64,000 nt of DNA from Raphanus sativus (GCF_000801105.2 NC_079516.1:52931265-52995264), one strand, 5' to 3'. Counted from the stretch's first letter, positions 22,977 to 34,080 are shown. The notes: generated by a model from the letters alone, not told the origin. Numbers and translations are program-made.

Positions 22977-23346
22977 TTCTAGAGCTAAAGGAAGTCAAAA
23001 AGCAGAAACTTGGGATGGTGATTTTTACACGAACGGTAGAAGCAAAATGTTTCTCATCTACCGCAAGATCTAGACAGAACAGAGAGAGAGAGAGAGATGT
23101 ATTAACTATTAAGACCCTAAGTTTCGTCAAAAACGAGACAAAGAGACACATCATTAGCTTCCATGGGTTAAAGTAATGAGCTTTACCAGATTTTTTTCAA
23201 CTATACAGGGCAAACACGCAAATGAAATGATGTTTCACAAACTTGCAACTCTACGAACTCTGCTTTCCGCCAAGTTTGTAAAGTAGTTGCCGTTTTTAGG
23301 TAGTTATGACTATTTTTCTTAATGTGTATCTTTAGTTGGGCAATAA

Positions 23347-23365
23347 AGCCCAATACTAAGGCCCA
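23347..23365 (-). promoter_or_regulatory. Site II-type promoter motifs upstream of OXA1-like copy A
   Basis: AAGCCCA at 23346-23352 and AGGCCCA at 23359-23365 are TGGGCY motifs on the coding strand, about 375-390 bases before the copy A start. Paired TGGGCY (Site II) elements are common in promoters of nuclear genes for mitochondrial proteins. Position and pairing fit, but no mapping of the transcript start is possible here. Confidence 0.4.
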
Positions 23366-23388
23366 CTAAACGAAGCTCGTTTTCCTAT

Positions 23389-23430
23389 AGCTGATACTGA
23401 GTTTCCTATGGATATAAAACCTGATGTTGT
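23389..23430 (+). pseudogene. Remnant of a CNGC 3' end
   Basis: AGCTGATACTGAGTTTCCTATGGAT matches the last codons of CNGC3 at 19966-19990 (ADPEFPMD) with few changes, but the stop codon is altered and no upstream CNGC exon is present. The downstream sequence then parallels the CNGC3 3' region (ATTTCAAATAATT.TGTAA..., TTGTTAGCTTTTAG, GTGTTGGCATAGAC). It marks the left edge of the second copy of a CNGC-OXA1-like duplication. Confidence 0.8.
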
Positions 23431-23784
23431 GTATTTAATAGATACAGTATAAAGGATATCTATCCTTGGAGCCAAGTACTGCTTCCATAGTGATTTCAAA
23501 TAATTGTGTAACCATTTCCACATGGTCCATTTAATTTGTTAGCTTTTAGTGCTCCATTTTTATAAAGAAAATTGCAAAACAAGTCACAAATACATTGTGT
23601 TGGCATAGACAAGAACCATGCATGGAAACTAAGATAGATTGCTGTTTTAAAGTATAGTCTTCACTAAGAGATAGTTTCAGAAACTAAAAACGGGTACCAT
23701 AAGTTGTACACGAATACAGAGTATTCAAGTAGCCTTTTTATTTGAAGACTAAGGCAGAGAGACCGTGTGAGAACAAAAGAAGAT

Positions 23785-25205
23785 TCACTTCTTGTCTTTC
23801 TTCGTAAACTCGTCAATAAACACGCCCATAATAGTTATCATGCCCGCCATTATCCTCTCCTGATCAAAGGCCGTTACAGGAACATATGGCATTGGCATCC
23901 CCATTGACTTGCTTAACTTTGCTATCTGCTTGGATCTACACACTATGTGAGTAAAAAGAAAAAAAAAGTTTAATGTTTTAGATTGAACAAGAAAGACAGT
24001 GTGAGAAAGAGAAGAGAAGAGAAGATGGACTTACTCAGGTGTAATGTGTATAGAGATATTTTATATGCGATCAACAAAAAGTACACTGCCTGCACAGAAA
24101 AAAAAAACATAAAACCGAGACTCGCCACATGATTCAAGACAATGGCAAAAGATCAAAGCTATGAGAGCATAGCCTAGCTTTACCGGTTTGAATTTTAATG
24201 CAGTTTGGGCCACGATGAAGAAAATACAATACAAAGGCAGTTCCTTCATTCTTGATAAAATTGTGGTGGGGACCTATCAAAAAAACGGACATGTCAAAGT
24301 TAGTTTGCTAAACCATATGGTCTGATTTTCGCATTGAACCGCTCAGAGACCTTAGATGTGAACCAGAAAGTTAAGGCTGTCACTAGAGGTAAAACGTAGA
24401 AGTAGTTGTCCATAGTTGAAAGATCAGTGAACCATAAGATTCCACCGCTTTCAAGCTCCGGAGTTATTTTAGCCACGTAACTAATCTGTTTTAAAAGATA
24501 AGACAGTGAGTTAGTAGACAAGAGTGACAACATATATAAAAAAAAAACACTCTGTTTTTTTTTACCCCAGTGATGCAGAACATGGGGATGGATAGATAAA
24601 GATAGCATAGTAGCACATAAGACAAGCCACATAGTCCAAATCTGAAGTAAATAATTGATCCAAAGAGAGAAAGTCAAAGATAGACATTCATTGTTTGAGA
24701 CATTAAGACACACTGTTGTATGAGGAAACTCACTTTATTCTCAGCTCTGTTTCCAATATTTTGTTTTCTAAATCAGCCAGATCTATTGGACCATCATATG
24801 TCTCTATCACTCTCCTCACCTTTTGAATGCGCATACGCAAATTCTAAAATTTACAAAAGATTTGTGTAAAGATTCAAAAGCAAAAAAAAAATGAGAAAGC
24901 AAGCACACAAGAAAAGAAACTAACTTTTAACAGCCAAACTTGTCTCTGAATGTGCACAGAAACTGGATACATGAGTCCACTCGCCAGTAAAGCCGTAAGA
25001 ACAACGGACATCGACCTATATATACATACAAGAGTAGTGAGTAAGAACAATCATCAAACATAAAGAGACCAAACCAAAATATAGTCAAATAGAGATACCA
25101 GTTCAAGCCTGTAAGGTCATGGATTGCATTAATCACATGCTGCACGCAGTACACACGGGAGTACACAGGGGGGTGTAAGTATTCCATTGCCGCTCTCCTG
25201 ATCAA
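23785..25205 (-). pseudogene. OXA1-like copy B, 5'-truncated and frame-shifted
   Basis: Exons equivalent to copy A can be placed at about 25205-25099, 25015-24925, 24843-24734, 24641-24566, 24485-24314, 24273-24184, 24089-24035 and 23942-23785. Exons 2, 4 and 7 have the same length as in copy A (91, 76, 55). The frame encodes HDLTGLNW, SGGILWFTDLST and a KKDKK tail, so the OXA1/YidC origin is clear. The first exon lacks the mitochondrial presequence. Exon 5 is 172 bases, leaving a phase that no longer matches exon 6 unless another donor is used. It is therefore probably a decaying duplicate. Copy B retains the GG-LW stretch that copy A lost, so neither copy is derived unchanged from the other. 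Confidence 0.75.
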
Positions 25206-25226
25206 AGGCCGTTACAGGAACATATT
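25191..25226. repeat. Junction fragment matching last exon of OXA1-like copy B
   Basis: CTCTCCTGATCAAAGGCCGTTACAGGAACATAT at about 25194-25226 repeats 23863-23895 within the last exon of copy B, in the same orientation. It abuts the truncated first exon of copy B. The simplest reading is the tail of a third unit of a former tandem array, joined to copy B by a deletion. Confidence 0.75.
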
Positions 25227-26185
25227 GCTTATCGCTGAAACGGTGCGGTTTCTGGATAGCTCCGAGTGTCACAGCTCAAAGGCTTCAATTGGTAACCTAA
25301 TGAACAAAATTAATGGAAAATATTGAACAAAATTTCATTTAAGGAATTGAACTGAAACAAAAATTTGACTACAGATAAATAAAGAATTGAACAATTAGTA
25401 AACATAACTGATAAACAAACAGATGAACAGATGTATGACTCAATGATATACCTCTCAAACTTATCATCGTTTGTTATCTAATAACTCAATGATATACCTC
25501 TCAAACTCTATTTCTGCTTTGTTTGTATGATTCTCTTCTATCTGATTTTCTACGCAGCAAGATTTATTAACTATTTATAGAATTAATGGGATAATCATGA
25601 GATTGAAAAGATAAGTTTAAAACTTTATATGATAGTTGGATGTTGATGAGCAAATATTTTGTTAGTTTCTTGCACCAACTTTTTAACTTTATCACTAAAG
25701 AAAAACTTTAAACTATAGATTCAACTTGTTCCTTATCGAAATTAGAAGAGGAATCATTTGTTCATGAGTTGCTCCGTAGATGAGGAAAATAGAGGAATAT
25801 AATGGGACCCATTTGTTGAAAATTTGATTAAAATTTCAACTGGATTGGTATCACTTTTTGAGGAACAACAAATTCATCAAAAAGTTGTTACCAATTGAAG
25901 CCAAAGTGTGGTGATTTCAAGAACCTCTGTGTGTTGTATCTCTCAAAGATTTTTTTAAGAGTTTTTCATTCAGTAAGTTATTCAGTTTCTTATGTTGTTC
26001 TTCGAGAAAATAAATGCTGTGATAACTCTAAAATGGAAGTGTGTTAGAAGGGGACAAGCTTAAGTAAAAGGCAACAAACAACTCATATGGAGTATTCATA
26101 CTATTTACATTTTTTATAGTTGCAGAAAATCATTCCCATGTATGTGTTTATTTATGTACCTAACGAGATCCTCTTCTCTTCTTCT
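25227..26185. other. Intergenic spacer before GAUT2 3' end
   Basis: No gene is recognised. A short direct repeat CTCAATGATATACCTCTCAAACT occurs at about 25440-25461 and 25486-25507. The part nearest 26185 is likely GAUT2 3' untranslated region. Confidence 0.5.
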
Positions 26186-28775
26186 TTACTCGAACAGCCT
26201 GCAACTAGAGATGTAAGGATGATCCAAATCGATGTACTTCATCCAATACGGCTGATACTTGCTTATCCCCAGCTCTGTCCATGGCTTCGAGTGTCCATTG
26301 AAATGTATAACAGCTGATCTCTCAATCTTCTTAGCATCGATCTCTCTGTTATAACCCAATCCAAGCAAGTGCCATTTCTTCTGAAGCGGTTGAGTCAGAT
26401 CATAGAACGTTATGAGCCCTGGCGGCAATGTCCCAAGTTTCCACAGCGTCCTGTTCTCATTCTACAAAAAACCAAAACATAACACCATTTTAAACTTAAA
26501 TCTACATACACTTTGGACAATGAATGATAAGTCAGGAAAAGAAGAAACTAACCAGGTTCTGCCAAAAGTGATAAGTCTCTGTAATGTTGTGCTTCCTCCA
26601 CTCTTTAAGATCAAAGATGTTCATCCCATAAGCCCACCCGCAGTACTCCCGATCAAATCTCTCCGAAACTCGCCTATCGCTGAAATTCAAATAACTCTTC
26701 AACCGATGGAAACTTGCGCCGCACGTCTCCACCGCACCGTTCACTTTCCCTTTCAAATCAACCTCCCACAAGGGAGCCAAGTCCTTCTGAACAACCACGT
26801 CGTCGTCGAGAAACAGGATCTTATCCAGCTTCGGGAAGATCTTGGGGATGTAGAACCTCAGGTGGTTGAGCATGGAGAGGTACTTAGGGTACCGGTACTT
26901 GAGATTCTCTGCTCCTGACTCGGCTGACTCTGACCTCTCTGTCTTGAAGTAAAACTTCTTCATGCCCTCTGACTCGAGCTGTCTCAGTACCGGCGAGTAA
27001 GACGAGTTGAGCCAGGAGAAATCCTCGAACCGTTGGACTTGTATGGTCGCTTCTCCTGGAGGGTTTAGCAGAAACCACATACTCATCGCTCCGAAGTTGA
27101 GCTTATCAGTCACTAGGTGGAACACATGGAGCGAAGGATCCTCTGCGTTGGTGACTGTTGAGTTGACGACTACCGATGCGGCTAATACGTTATCAGAGAA
27201 GAGAGCGTAGTGGTGGAGATCAGGATTCTCCAAGTTCTCTGTTCTTTGGAAGTGTCTCATGGGAGCAGGGAGGAGAGAGTACTCTAGGTTCAAGGTCATT
27301 GTCAAGCAGTGGATAGCGTCTGGTACTGATTTGGAAGCAAGCTGATTCAAGAAAGTGACGTGAGTTTGCGTTGAGACGAGTTCTTCTTCAGCTGTTTGTA
27401 GCATTGCTCTCAGCTTATTCGTCACCAAGTTGCAATTATATAGATGCTTCTTCGCTCTGGCTAAAAGCTGTCCCATGTCTCTGATGGTATCAAGAACTCT
27501 GCTCCAATAACAAAAGAATAGTGTTATTAGTTGACTGTTAAGAACAGTATATTATATAGCTCATATGAGTCATGATATTACCTCTGTTCTTGATCAATAT
27601 TGGTTGATTCTTCTTCTTCCTCTATCTTAGCTAGATGTGTTTCTAGTTCTTTGTGCAAGGCGAGGTTGTTAGACATTTTAGCAAGGCTAGTGTAAACTCG
27701 CACCATGATGATTTGATCTTGCCTCAGACGTAACAGGTCTTCAAAGTTCTTGCCCTTGCGGTAATCGTTTCTCCAGATGCTGTAGTTCCCTATTGCTACT
27801 GAATCGATGGACATGGAACGTTGGATTGCTGCCTTCTCAAGCGCTGGCAGATTCTCTTTATTCATCAGCTCTTTTCCACGTTTCTCTCTTCTTTCCTGTC
27901 TCATCCTCTTTAACAACAACACAAGGATCAGACTAAAGCAACCGTGTCACGCAAGTTTCAAGGGTGTAAAAGAAAGATGGGAGTGTTACCCTTTGATATA
28001 ACTTCTCTGGTGTATCGTTCAACACTTGGCCTCCTCCTTCTTTTGTCCAGGTCTCGTGACCGAAGTTATTAACCATTTCATCCTGGTGAGGATACCACAA
28101 ACATGATCAGTAACTTCTTACAGGTCAAGATATAATCTAGAAACCCACACGTACCTCAGAAGAAGCATGACTCTCAACTTCCTCCTCTACTCTCCATGAC
28201 AAAGAAGGTTCTTTCTTCCTGATTGCTTCGATGCTCAGAGGATTCGAATCAGATGTAGTACCATTGAGAGCATCAAGCATCTGTGTCAAAACACTTGTAA
28301 CAAGTTAAGTACTTTTTTAGCAAACACAAGAAACTCCAAAGACAAAAGAGAGAAACTTGCCTCTTTAGAGAAAAGAGATGGAAACGATTCAAGAGCTGCC
28401 TTTTCTCTCCAGCCAAGATCCTGAAACGAAGCATCCATACACATGATCATATCCTTCAAATCTTCCAAAACCGATTGAAGTAAGTAAAATGTGATGATAT
28501 AACTGTACCTTGCCGATCAAGTTACTCTCTTTATCTGAAACGTTTTTGAAGAAATGCAAACTCGTCCCGTTAAACGTCAGATAACATAAACAAAATAGGA
28601 GAAAACGATCGAGAAAGAAGGTACCAAAGGATGAAGGGACGTCAGGAGTGTAGAAGCCGAAGATGAAGGAGGTAACGAGAACGTAGAGAAACGCCATGGT
28701 GATTGCCACTGGGAGCGAACATAGGAAGAAGTCACTGAACCTGTTCCTTCCCTGATTCTCCACTCTCCTCGCCAT
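26186..28775 (-). CDS. GAUT2: Galacturonosyltransferase 2 (GT8 family), full length
   Basis: Eight exons on the minus strand: 28775-28625, 28534-28509, 28420-28361, 28280-28155, 28082-27990, 27907-27582, 27498-26553, 26461-26186; 667 residues in a continuous frame. GAUT proteins are Golgi type II membrane enzymes that add galacturonic acid from UDP-GalA to homogalacturonan during pectin synthesis. An N-terminal membrane anchor (VAITMAFLYVLVTSFIFGFY) lies at about residues 23-42. A coiled, charged stem follows, then the GT8 domain with the metal-binding DDD motif (FLDDDVVVQKDL, about 490-500), CGWAYGMNIFDLKEW and HFNG near 630. The third intron has a GC donor (GAG|GCAAGT). Length is close to GAUT1 (673), whereas I recall annotated Arabidopsis GAUT2 as shorter. 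Whether it needs GAUT7 as an anchor is not shown. Confidence 0.93.
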
Positions 28776-29427
28776 CCCAAACCCTATCGATCAACAAACT
28801 GAATCGTTCTTGATCTCTCTCTCTCTCCCTCTCCAAGAAGCTTTCTCTTTGTCGATGCTTTAATCTGTTAAAGCGCGCCTCTCAACGAGTAACGATTTTT
28901 CAAACTCGGCTTTTTATATGCGCGGGGGAGCTTAACGTCACCGTTTTGACGGTTGCGCCTTACTTTTTTCTTTATTTACATATGAGCCCGAATTCTTGTT
29001 AATTGAACATTTGCCACCCATATTTATTTAGCGAAACCATACGGCGTCGTTTAGCCCAACACCTTACCGGCGTCGCTTTCTCTAGAAACGACATCAATTC
29101 ATCCATGCCAAGCTGCCAACCCTGGCGCCGTCGATTAATTTAATTTAGTAAAAGTAAATGAATTACGCGTAGGTTGAGATGGGCCCAATAAAGAAGCTAA
29201 CGTTATCGTTTGACGCGATATTATATTGTGCCCAGACACGTTGTTAGCGCTGCTTTTATTGGGCCCCCATTAATATAACCAACACCTACACGTGATAACT
29301 AACTTAGCACCCCCCCCCCAAAAAAAACTCTTTATATAATTTAAAATCTGAGTTCCGCGAAAGACTCAGATCCTTTCTTTTGTTTATCTCCGCCGGATCT
29401 CGAGATCGATACACAAACCACCCGACG
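28776..29427. promoter_or_regulatory. Divergent promoter region, GAUT2 and At2g46490-like
   Basis: The two start codons face away from each other across 652 bases. Several GGCCCA/TGGGCC-like sites occur (for example GATGGGCCCAATAA at about 29178-29191 and TTGGGCCCCC near 29260). A C/A homopolymer tract lies near 29311-29327. No gene is inside. Confidence 0.45.
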
Positions 29428-29817
29428 ATGTCCGCCGCCGACGGAATATTCCGCAGCATCTTCGAAGGCTGCATCTCCGGCCTCGATTCCGCCATCGAGA
29501 GGCGTCCTTACCACAAAAACTGCGACTGCGCGCTCCACGACGGCGCCAAGAAAAGTCAAAACCAGCGGCGGAAGCCTTGCCGCCGCCACGGAAGCTCGGA
29601 GAGCATCTCGTTCCCGATCCGCAGGTCGTGGAGCGAAGGCAACATCCTGGCTATGAGTTTCCCGGCGGCTTCTTCGTCTTCCTCTTCGAATCTGCAGTCG
29701 CTCTCTTCGTCTTCTTCTCTCGCGACCCTCGCCGATTTGCCGGCGGAGACGGCTGCGCCGGTTGATCCGAGGAGATCTCGTCAGCTGGGATGGACGATTG
29801 ATGAAGGTGATGATTGA
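29428..29817 (+). CDS. Small Ser-rich protein of unknown function (At2g46490-like)
   Basis: A single-exon frame of 129 codons from MSAADGIF to a TGA at the end of ...WTIDEGDD. An upstream in-frame ATG at 29380 would add 16 residues, but the sequence around 29428 is more protein-like. The N-terminus is FRSIFEGCISG, followed by an SIERRPYHKNCDCALHDG-like Cys/His stretch. A basic patch (RRKPCRRHG), FPIRRSWSEGN, a long Ser run and an acidic end follow. GC content is high, as in coding DNA. The place between GAUT2 and SDH4 fits Arabidopsis At2g46490, an uncharacterised short gene. No known domain is recognised; the Cys residues are too few to claim a zinc finger. Confidence 0.75.
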   Translation: MSAADGIFRSIFEGCISGLDSAIERRPYHKNCDCALHDGAKKSQNQRRKPCRRHGSSESISFPIRRSWSEGNILAMSFPAASSSSSSNLQSLSSSSSLATLADLPAETAAPVDPRRSRQLGWTIDEGDD

Positions 29818-31231
29818 TTGATTGATTGATGACGATCAGATCATTTTCCACTGTTGTTTGTTGTTAACTGCTAATCTCCCAGATTTTAATTAATTTTCGT
29901 CGTAATATGTTTTTATAAAAACATAATCAAAACTTTTAAGAGATTTGTGGAGTTTATTTATTTATTTATTTTAACATTTTTGTATGCGATGTCGAGTTAA
30001 ATGTGATCTCTTTTATAAAATTCGTGTAACTTTCGTTCAATAGCGATATGCATCTGTTGTTATTAGTCACTCACAACAAGGGATTTGGAACATCTTGGGT
30101 TTCTATGTTCATAGGGGTTCATGTTTTTATTGTTATGGCATAGTTAAAGCAATGTATGAAAGGGGAATCTTACGTATAAACTTTTAAGCATATTACGTAA
30201 GGGCAGGCACACCATGTGTTGACTTGACACACTGGATTTGAAAGTATTCGCATGTGTTTTGGTTGTAACAGAGTGGATCCACAATATATGCTTAAAAGAT
30301 GAAACAACGATTCATAATATCAAAAGTGCAGAGAGTTCGTGCTCTTCTCTTTCGACAAATCTGTCTAGATGGAGTGTTTGATCTTAGAAATATTTTTTTA
30401 CACGGTGTGGTGGAATGAACATGAAAATCGGCAAGCTTTTAGTGTTTTCTGATGCTTACATCAGATTAAAGAAAAAAGAAACTTAGGTGAAACAAACAAA
30501 AATGGAGATTCAGGCTTCAAAACAAAGAATTCTAATAGATATAGGTATGGAAGAGTAGGCTAGATCATGCAGAAAGCATAGAGTTATTTTATCTGTGGAA
30601 CATAACAACATCTGAGACATAATTTGATAGCATAGGAATCTCTATGTTTGTATCTCTGTTCTGATGACTTGTTGAAAGTCCCTAATCACCTTCATAATCT
30701 CCATACCAAATTCGAAATCATATACTAGAAGGATAAAACCGCAACTTTCTATGATGCTCATAAATTCATATGATATGATGCTCTCTTTTTTTTTTGTAAC
30801 ACCAATTCATATGATGCTCAGAATCATAATTCCCAGTCTTCTCTTCACAACTGGAGGTTCCAGTAAACTGAGTCGTGAATAAACAGAGGCGAAAATGGAA
30901 TAACAGAATTTGATAGAAATTACAAAGAAGAGAAAGCTGAGAAAACTTCTCTTTTATTCAATTCAAAGCTTCATAGAGATTCTTATTTTTCTGTCTCCAA
31001 TCCAGGAAAGTAAAGGACTTAAAACACACACACACACTTTTAATTCCACTTAAGCCTTAATACGAACTGAATCAAACAGACCAAACTTAAAAACAAGAGA
31101 AAACACAAGCAAGGTTATGCGATTGCATCAATGTTGTTATTCATAACAGAAGAAAGATAAAAAGAAAGGAATGACTTTTAAGCTCACTATTTCATTAACA
31201 GGTCATCCCCACACAAAGATGATTCCTTTGC
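29818..31231. other. Intergenic spacer between At2g46490-like and SDH4
   Basis: No gene is recognised. Arabidopsis has the phosphatidylinositol 4-kinase gamma 4 gene (At2g46500) at about this place, and no trace was found. A TGAT repeat lies at about 29811-29830. An (AC)n tract is at 31026-31036. Confidence 0.55.
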
Positions 31232-31660
31232 TCAGAAGAAAAGAAACACGACGACGTCTTTGATAACGATGATCTGGAACAAGCCAAGAGAGATCACCAT
31301 CAGATTCCTGGTCAGCTCTTGGTGAACGTAATCCGCCAAAACCTCCTCCATCCCCGCGTTGATGTGAAACAGAACAGGGATCTTCCGTACGAGAGACGCG
31401 TTGCTGTAGCCTCTGGAAGACGGGAGACGACCCAACTGAGATTGCCCGAGAGAAGCGACCGCGCGATCGGTACTCCTAGAGTCGGGTTTGAGTCTCTGGG
31501 TTAGTGAAAATGGGATCGAGGAGATTTCTCTTCCGAGTGGGTTCCTCGCGGCGGCGGACGGGGAGGAGATGTTGTTGGTTATCGAGAAAGGTGAAGACTT
31601 TGAGAGGGAGAGGTTGTTGGTTTGGCGGTGGAGGCCGAGGATGGAACGACGGAGAGACAT
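31232..31660 (-). CDS. SDH4: Succinate dehydrogenase subunit 4 (mitochondrial)
   Basis: A single exon of 142 codons on the minus strand. SDH4 is a small membrane anchor of respiratory complex II in the inner mitochondrial membrane, helping to bind haem and ubiquinone. The first about 90 residues are Ser/Arg-rich and lack acidic residues at the start (SLRRSILGLHRQTNN), as in a mitochondrial presequence. The conserved C-terminal part reads HINAGMEEVLADYVHQE then a membrane segment (LMVISLGLFQIIVIKDVVVF). The DY pair and histidines fit the quinone/haem region of plant SDH4. Length is near the Arabidopsis protein (about 150). It sits between At2g46490-like and AIB, as At2g46505 does. Confidence 0.92.
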   Translation of the reverse strand: MSLRRSILGLHRQTNNLSLSKSSPFSITNNISSPSAAARNPLGREISSIPFSLTQRLKPDSRSTDRAVASLGQSQLGRLPSSRGYSNASLVRKIPVLFHINAGMEEVLADYVHQELTRNLMVISLGLFQIIVIKDVVVFLFF

Positions 31661-31772
31661 CGCGCAGCGTAGGGAAAGCGAATTTACTTTTTGGATCTGA
31701 TCGGAGAAGAAAACAAAACTAAAGCAAATGAGAAATGATCAGAGCAGAGGAGAAGAAGCACTGAAGCCGAGT

Positions 31773-31793
31773 TGGGCTTTTTAAGGATGGGCT
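31773..31793 (-). promoter_or_regulatory. Two TGGGCT Site II motifs near SDH4 start
   Basis: TGGGCT at 31773-31778 and 31788-31793 on the plus strand (AGCCCA on the coding strand), 113-133 bases upstream of the SDH4 ATG. Site II motifs are typical of nuclear genes for respiratory-chain subunits. They work in either orientation. Confidence 0.4.
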
Positions 31794-32067
31794 TTTCAGA
31801 ATTACTAGAAGCTCAAAATTGAAAATGACGTGAAGTAATTAAAGTCACTGAGGTCTTGACCAAAAAAAAGAGACAGAGTCACTGAGGAAGATGAAGTATA
31901 GGTCTATTACGTGTCAATTATGTAATACTAATATGAAGCAACATTGTCATTTGCACAAAGCACAAGTCAGGTTTCACTATGCTATCTCCAATCTAAACCA
32001 ATTCACAGATAGTTACATAGTGAGGTAATATGAAACTGGCAAAGATCTTACACTAATATTAGCTACC

Positions 32068-32221
32068 CGGGTTCAAACCCCACCGGCCACACGGATATGA
32101 GCTATTGCTTTCGGCTCATTTAAATGCCCAGGAAAGGATATATCTGTGGGTTGTACCTCCATCCGAGAATTAGGTTTGTGTCATCATTAACCCGGATTTA
32201 ACCCTTTTAAGTTCAAAAAAA
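32068..32221 (+). mobile_element. 5'-truncated SINE with 13-bp target-site duplication
   Basis: The 154-bp body starts at CGGGTTCAAACCCCACCGG, a tRNA-type B box (GGTTCAAACCC), and ends in a run of A. The 13-bp direct repeat AATATTAGCTACC is at 32055-32067 and 32222-32234. The A box is missing, so the copy is truncated at its 5' end. It resembles the tRNA-derived SINEs of Brassicaceae (S1-like), but the family name is not certain. Confidence 0.88.
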
Positions 32222-32234
32222 AATATTAGCTACC

Positions 32235-32607
32235 AATATATCATATGCATACATTATTAAGAGATTTGGACCATTAAATATTAAACAAAACAGTAGAGAT
32301 ATTACCCAATCTCATAATTTTAACAAAGAAAAAAGGTCAAATTATATTTTTCTTATTTATTTGATTTGGACAAAAATAATAATTTCAAGATACAAATATG
32401 TAAAACTAACGACTTAACTAGCTTCTCTCTCGCATCATGAAGACTGTATTACTTTCACTTTAATAGATTACAACGTTAGAAAATTACTATATGAAAATTG
32501 GATTTACTTTCACCTAAGAAAGAGAACAAACAAATAAAAGGATTTTATCTAATTTCTACTTGAACCTCAAGTCTTCCTATACCTGCACAAGAGAAGAAGC
32601 TTGAAAG
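32235..32607. other. AT-rich spacer downstream of AIB
   Basis: Contains the probable AIB 3' untranslated region at its right end. Nothing else is recognised. Confidence 0.5.
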
Positions 32608-34080
32608 CTACAAATCACCAGAAACCTGTGAACTAGAAGATGGTAGTAATAGCTGCTGTGTCAAGCTGGTTTGCGGGTAAGCAGCTGCTATAAGCTTCTC
32701 TTTCGTCAACGGATCAGACCCGTTATTAGACTTTACCACAAAAGTGTGAAACAATGTGCCTTCATCAGCTAATGAAAGATTAGACTCCGTAACCTCTGAG
32801 TTTCTCAATGCTTGTATGATTCTCGAAGCTGGATGCGACTCCAACGGTGAGATCACTCTCACAACAACCTCTTCTTCCCCAGCTTGAATGTCAACAACCT
32901 CTCGACTCTCTTCTGCCTCAGTGGTCTCTGTTCCAACTCCTTCAGCTTCAATGATCTTTACTTTCTCTTGAAGCTCTTTGATGTAAGAGATGGCGTCTCC
33001 AAGAAGAGACGCTTTGTCCATCTTGGAGATGTTTGGCACAACAGCTCGTAAAGCGTAGAACCTCTGGTTAAGCTTCTCTCGTCTCTGCCTCTCAGCTTCC
33101 ACATGGTTCAACGCCTCTTCTCTTCCATTCGCAGGCTTCCTCCCTCGTTTCCTCGGTCTCTTCTCCTCCACAACAGAGGCTGTTCCTCCTCCTACTACTC
33201 CTGCTAATAAACTCGCTGGTCTTGTCTCTTTACAAGAAGCCTTCTTCACCTTGTGATTCTTATCCTCTACAGCAACCACGCTCACATTCTCTTGCACTTG
33301 ATTCGAGCTACTCAGTTCTTGTCCGAAAAGCTTGTGAACCACCACCAAAGGAGGCGGCTTAACTCTCCTCATGAACAAACCTTGAACAGACTGAACCAAC
33401 TCTACATTCTCAGGCAAAGACCAAACGGAACCAAGCTCGAGAACACCAGCATCAGTAGGAACCATAACAACCGTCCTGATCCCAGCTCTCTTAACCATAA
33501 AAGACCTGAAACAGTAATCAGAACCGGAGTTAACCGCATCTGATAACCACACGTGTCTCCCCGAAGCGTAACACCTCCCAGGACCACCTTCTCCGTGATT
33601 AAAAAAGAAATACATGGAAGCCAAGAAGAACATCTCAGTAGCCGTAACGTTCTCTAAGCTCAAAGCGTAGTTGTCTTCGTCAGATCCACCGAACAGCCTG
33701 TGAAGCTTCTGCAACACTCTCTTCCTCATGTACTGCCACCTCATCTCTTCCTCCTCTATTCTGTTATAACAGAAGGTGGATTCTTCCTGTTCCTTGGGCT
33801 CGCGGCAACACCCGTCTCCCCAAGCTAGGACTTGATGTCCGGATCTAGACACGGTCTGCTGCCAGAAAATGGCGTAGCTCCAGCTGAAACTCTCGGAGTT
33901 GGGACAGTCCACGAGACGAGAGAGCTTCTCGTTGAGACTGTCGTCGGTTCCCATGACGAGAAACAGGTTCTGATTCGAAGCTGAGTTCGCCGTGAGAAAA
34001 TCAGAAGCTAAGTTCCCTAAAACGGCACTAGCTACGGATCTATCTTCCTCTTCCCATCCTACTACATCTCTCGTATTCAT
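32608..34080 (-). CDS. AIB: bHLH transcription factor AIB/JAM1 (bHLH17)
   Basis: One intronless frame of 490 residues. JAM1/bHLH17 is a subgroup IIId bHLH repressor that opposes MYC2 in jasmonate responses; it binds G-boxes in the nucleus. The N-terminal bHLH-MYC_N region (about residues 25-215) contains [23 protein letters not shown] and [20 protein letters not shown]. The basic helix-loop-helix lies at about 323-372 ([17 protein letters not shown], then [20 protein letters not shown]) with the H-E-R contact residues for E/G-box DNA. An ACT-like C-terminus follows ([19 protein letters not shown]). The protein is about 75 residues shorter than I recall for Arabidopsis (566), mainly in the linker after HKLFGQ. 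A nuclear-type basic patch, RPRKRGRKP, precedes the bHLH. Confidence 0.95.
   Translation of the reverse strand: MNTRDVVGWEEEDRSVASAVLGNLASDFLTANSASNQNLFLVMGTDDSLNEKLSRLVDCPNSESFSWSYAIFWQQTVSRSGHQVLAWGDGCCREPKEQEESTFCYNRIEEEEMRWQYMRKRVLQKLHRLFGGSDEDNYALSLENVTATEMFFLASMYFFFNHGEGGPGRCYASGRHVWLSDAVNSGSDYCFRSFMVKRAGIRTVVMVPTDAGVLELGSVWSLPENVELVQSVQGLFMRRVKPPPLVVVHKLFGQELSSSNQVQENVSVVAVEDKNHKVKKASCKETRPASLLAGVVGGGTASVVEEKRPRKRGRKPANGREEALNHVEAERQRREKLNQRFYALRAVVPNISKMDKASLLGDAISYIKELQEKVKIIEAEGVGTETTEAEESREVVDIQAGEEEVVVRVISPLESHPASRIIQALRNSEVTESNLSLADEGTLFHTFVVKSNNGSDPLTKEKLIAAAYPQTSLTQQLLLPSSSSQVSGDL

Noticed and set aside
26412..26918. 168-codon plus-strand open frame
   Set aside because: It is antisense to the last exons of GAUT2, which has clear GT8 motifs; the frame has no recognisable protein feature.
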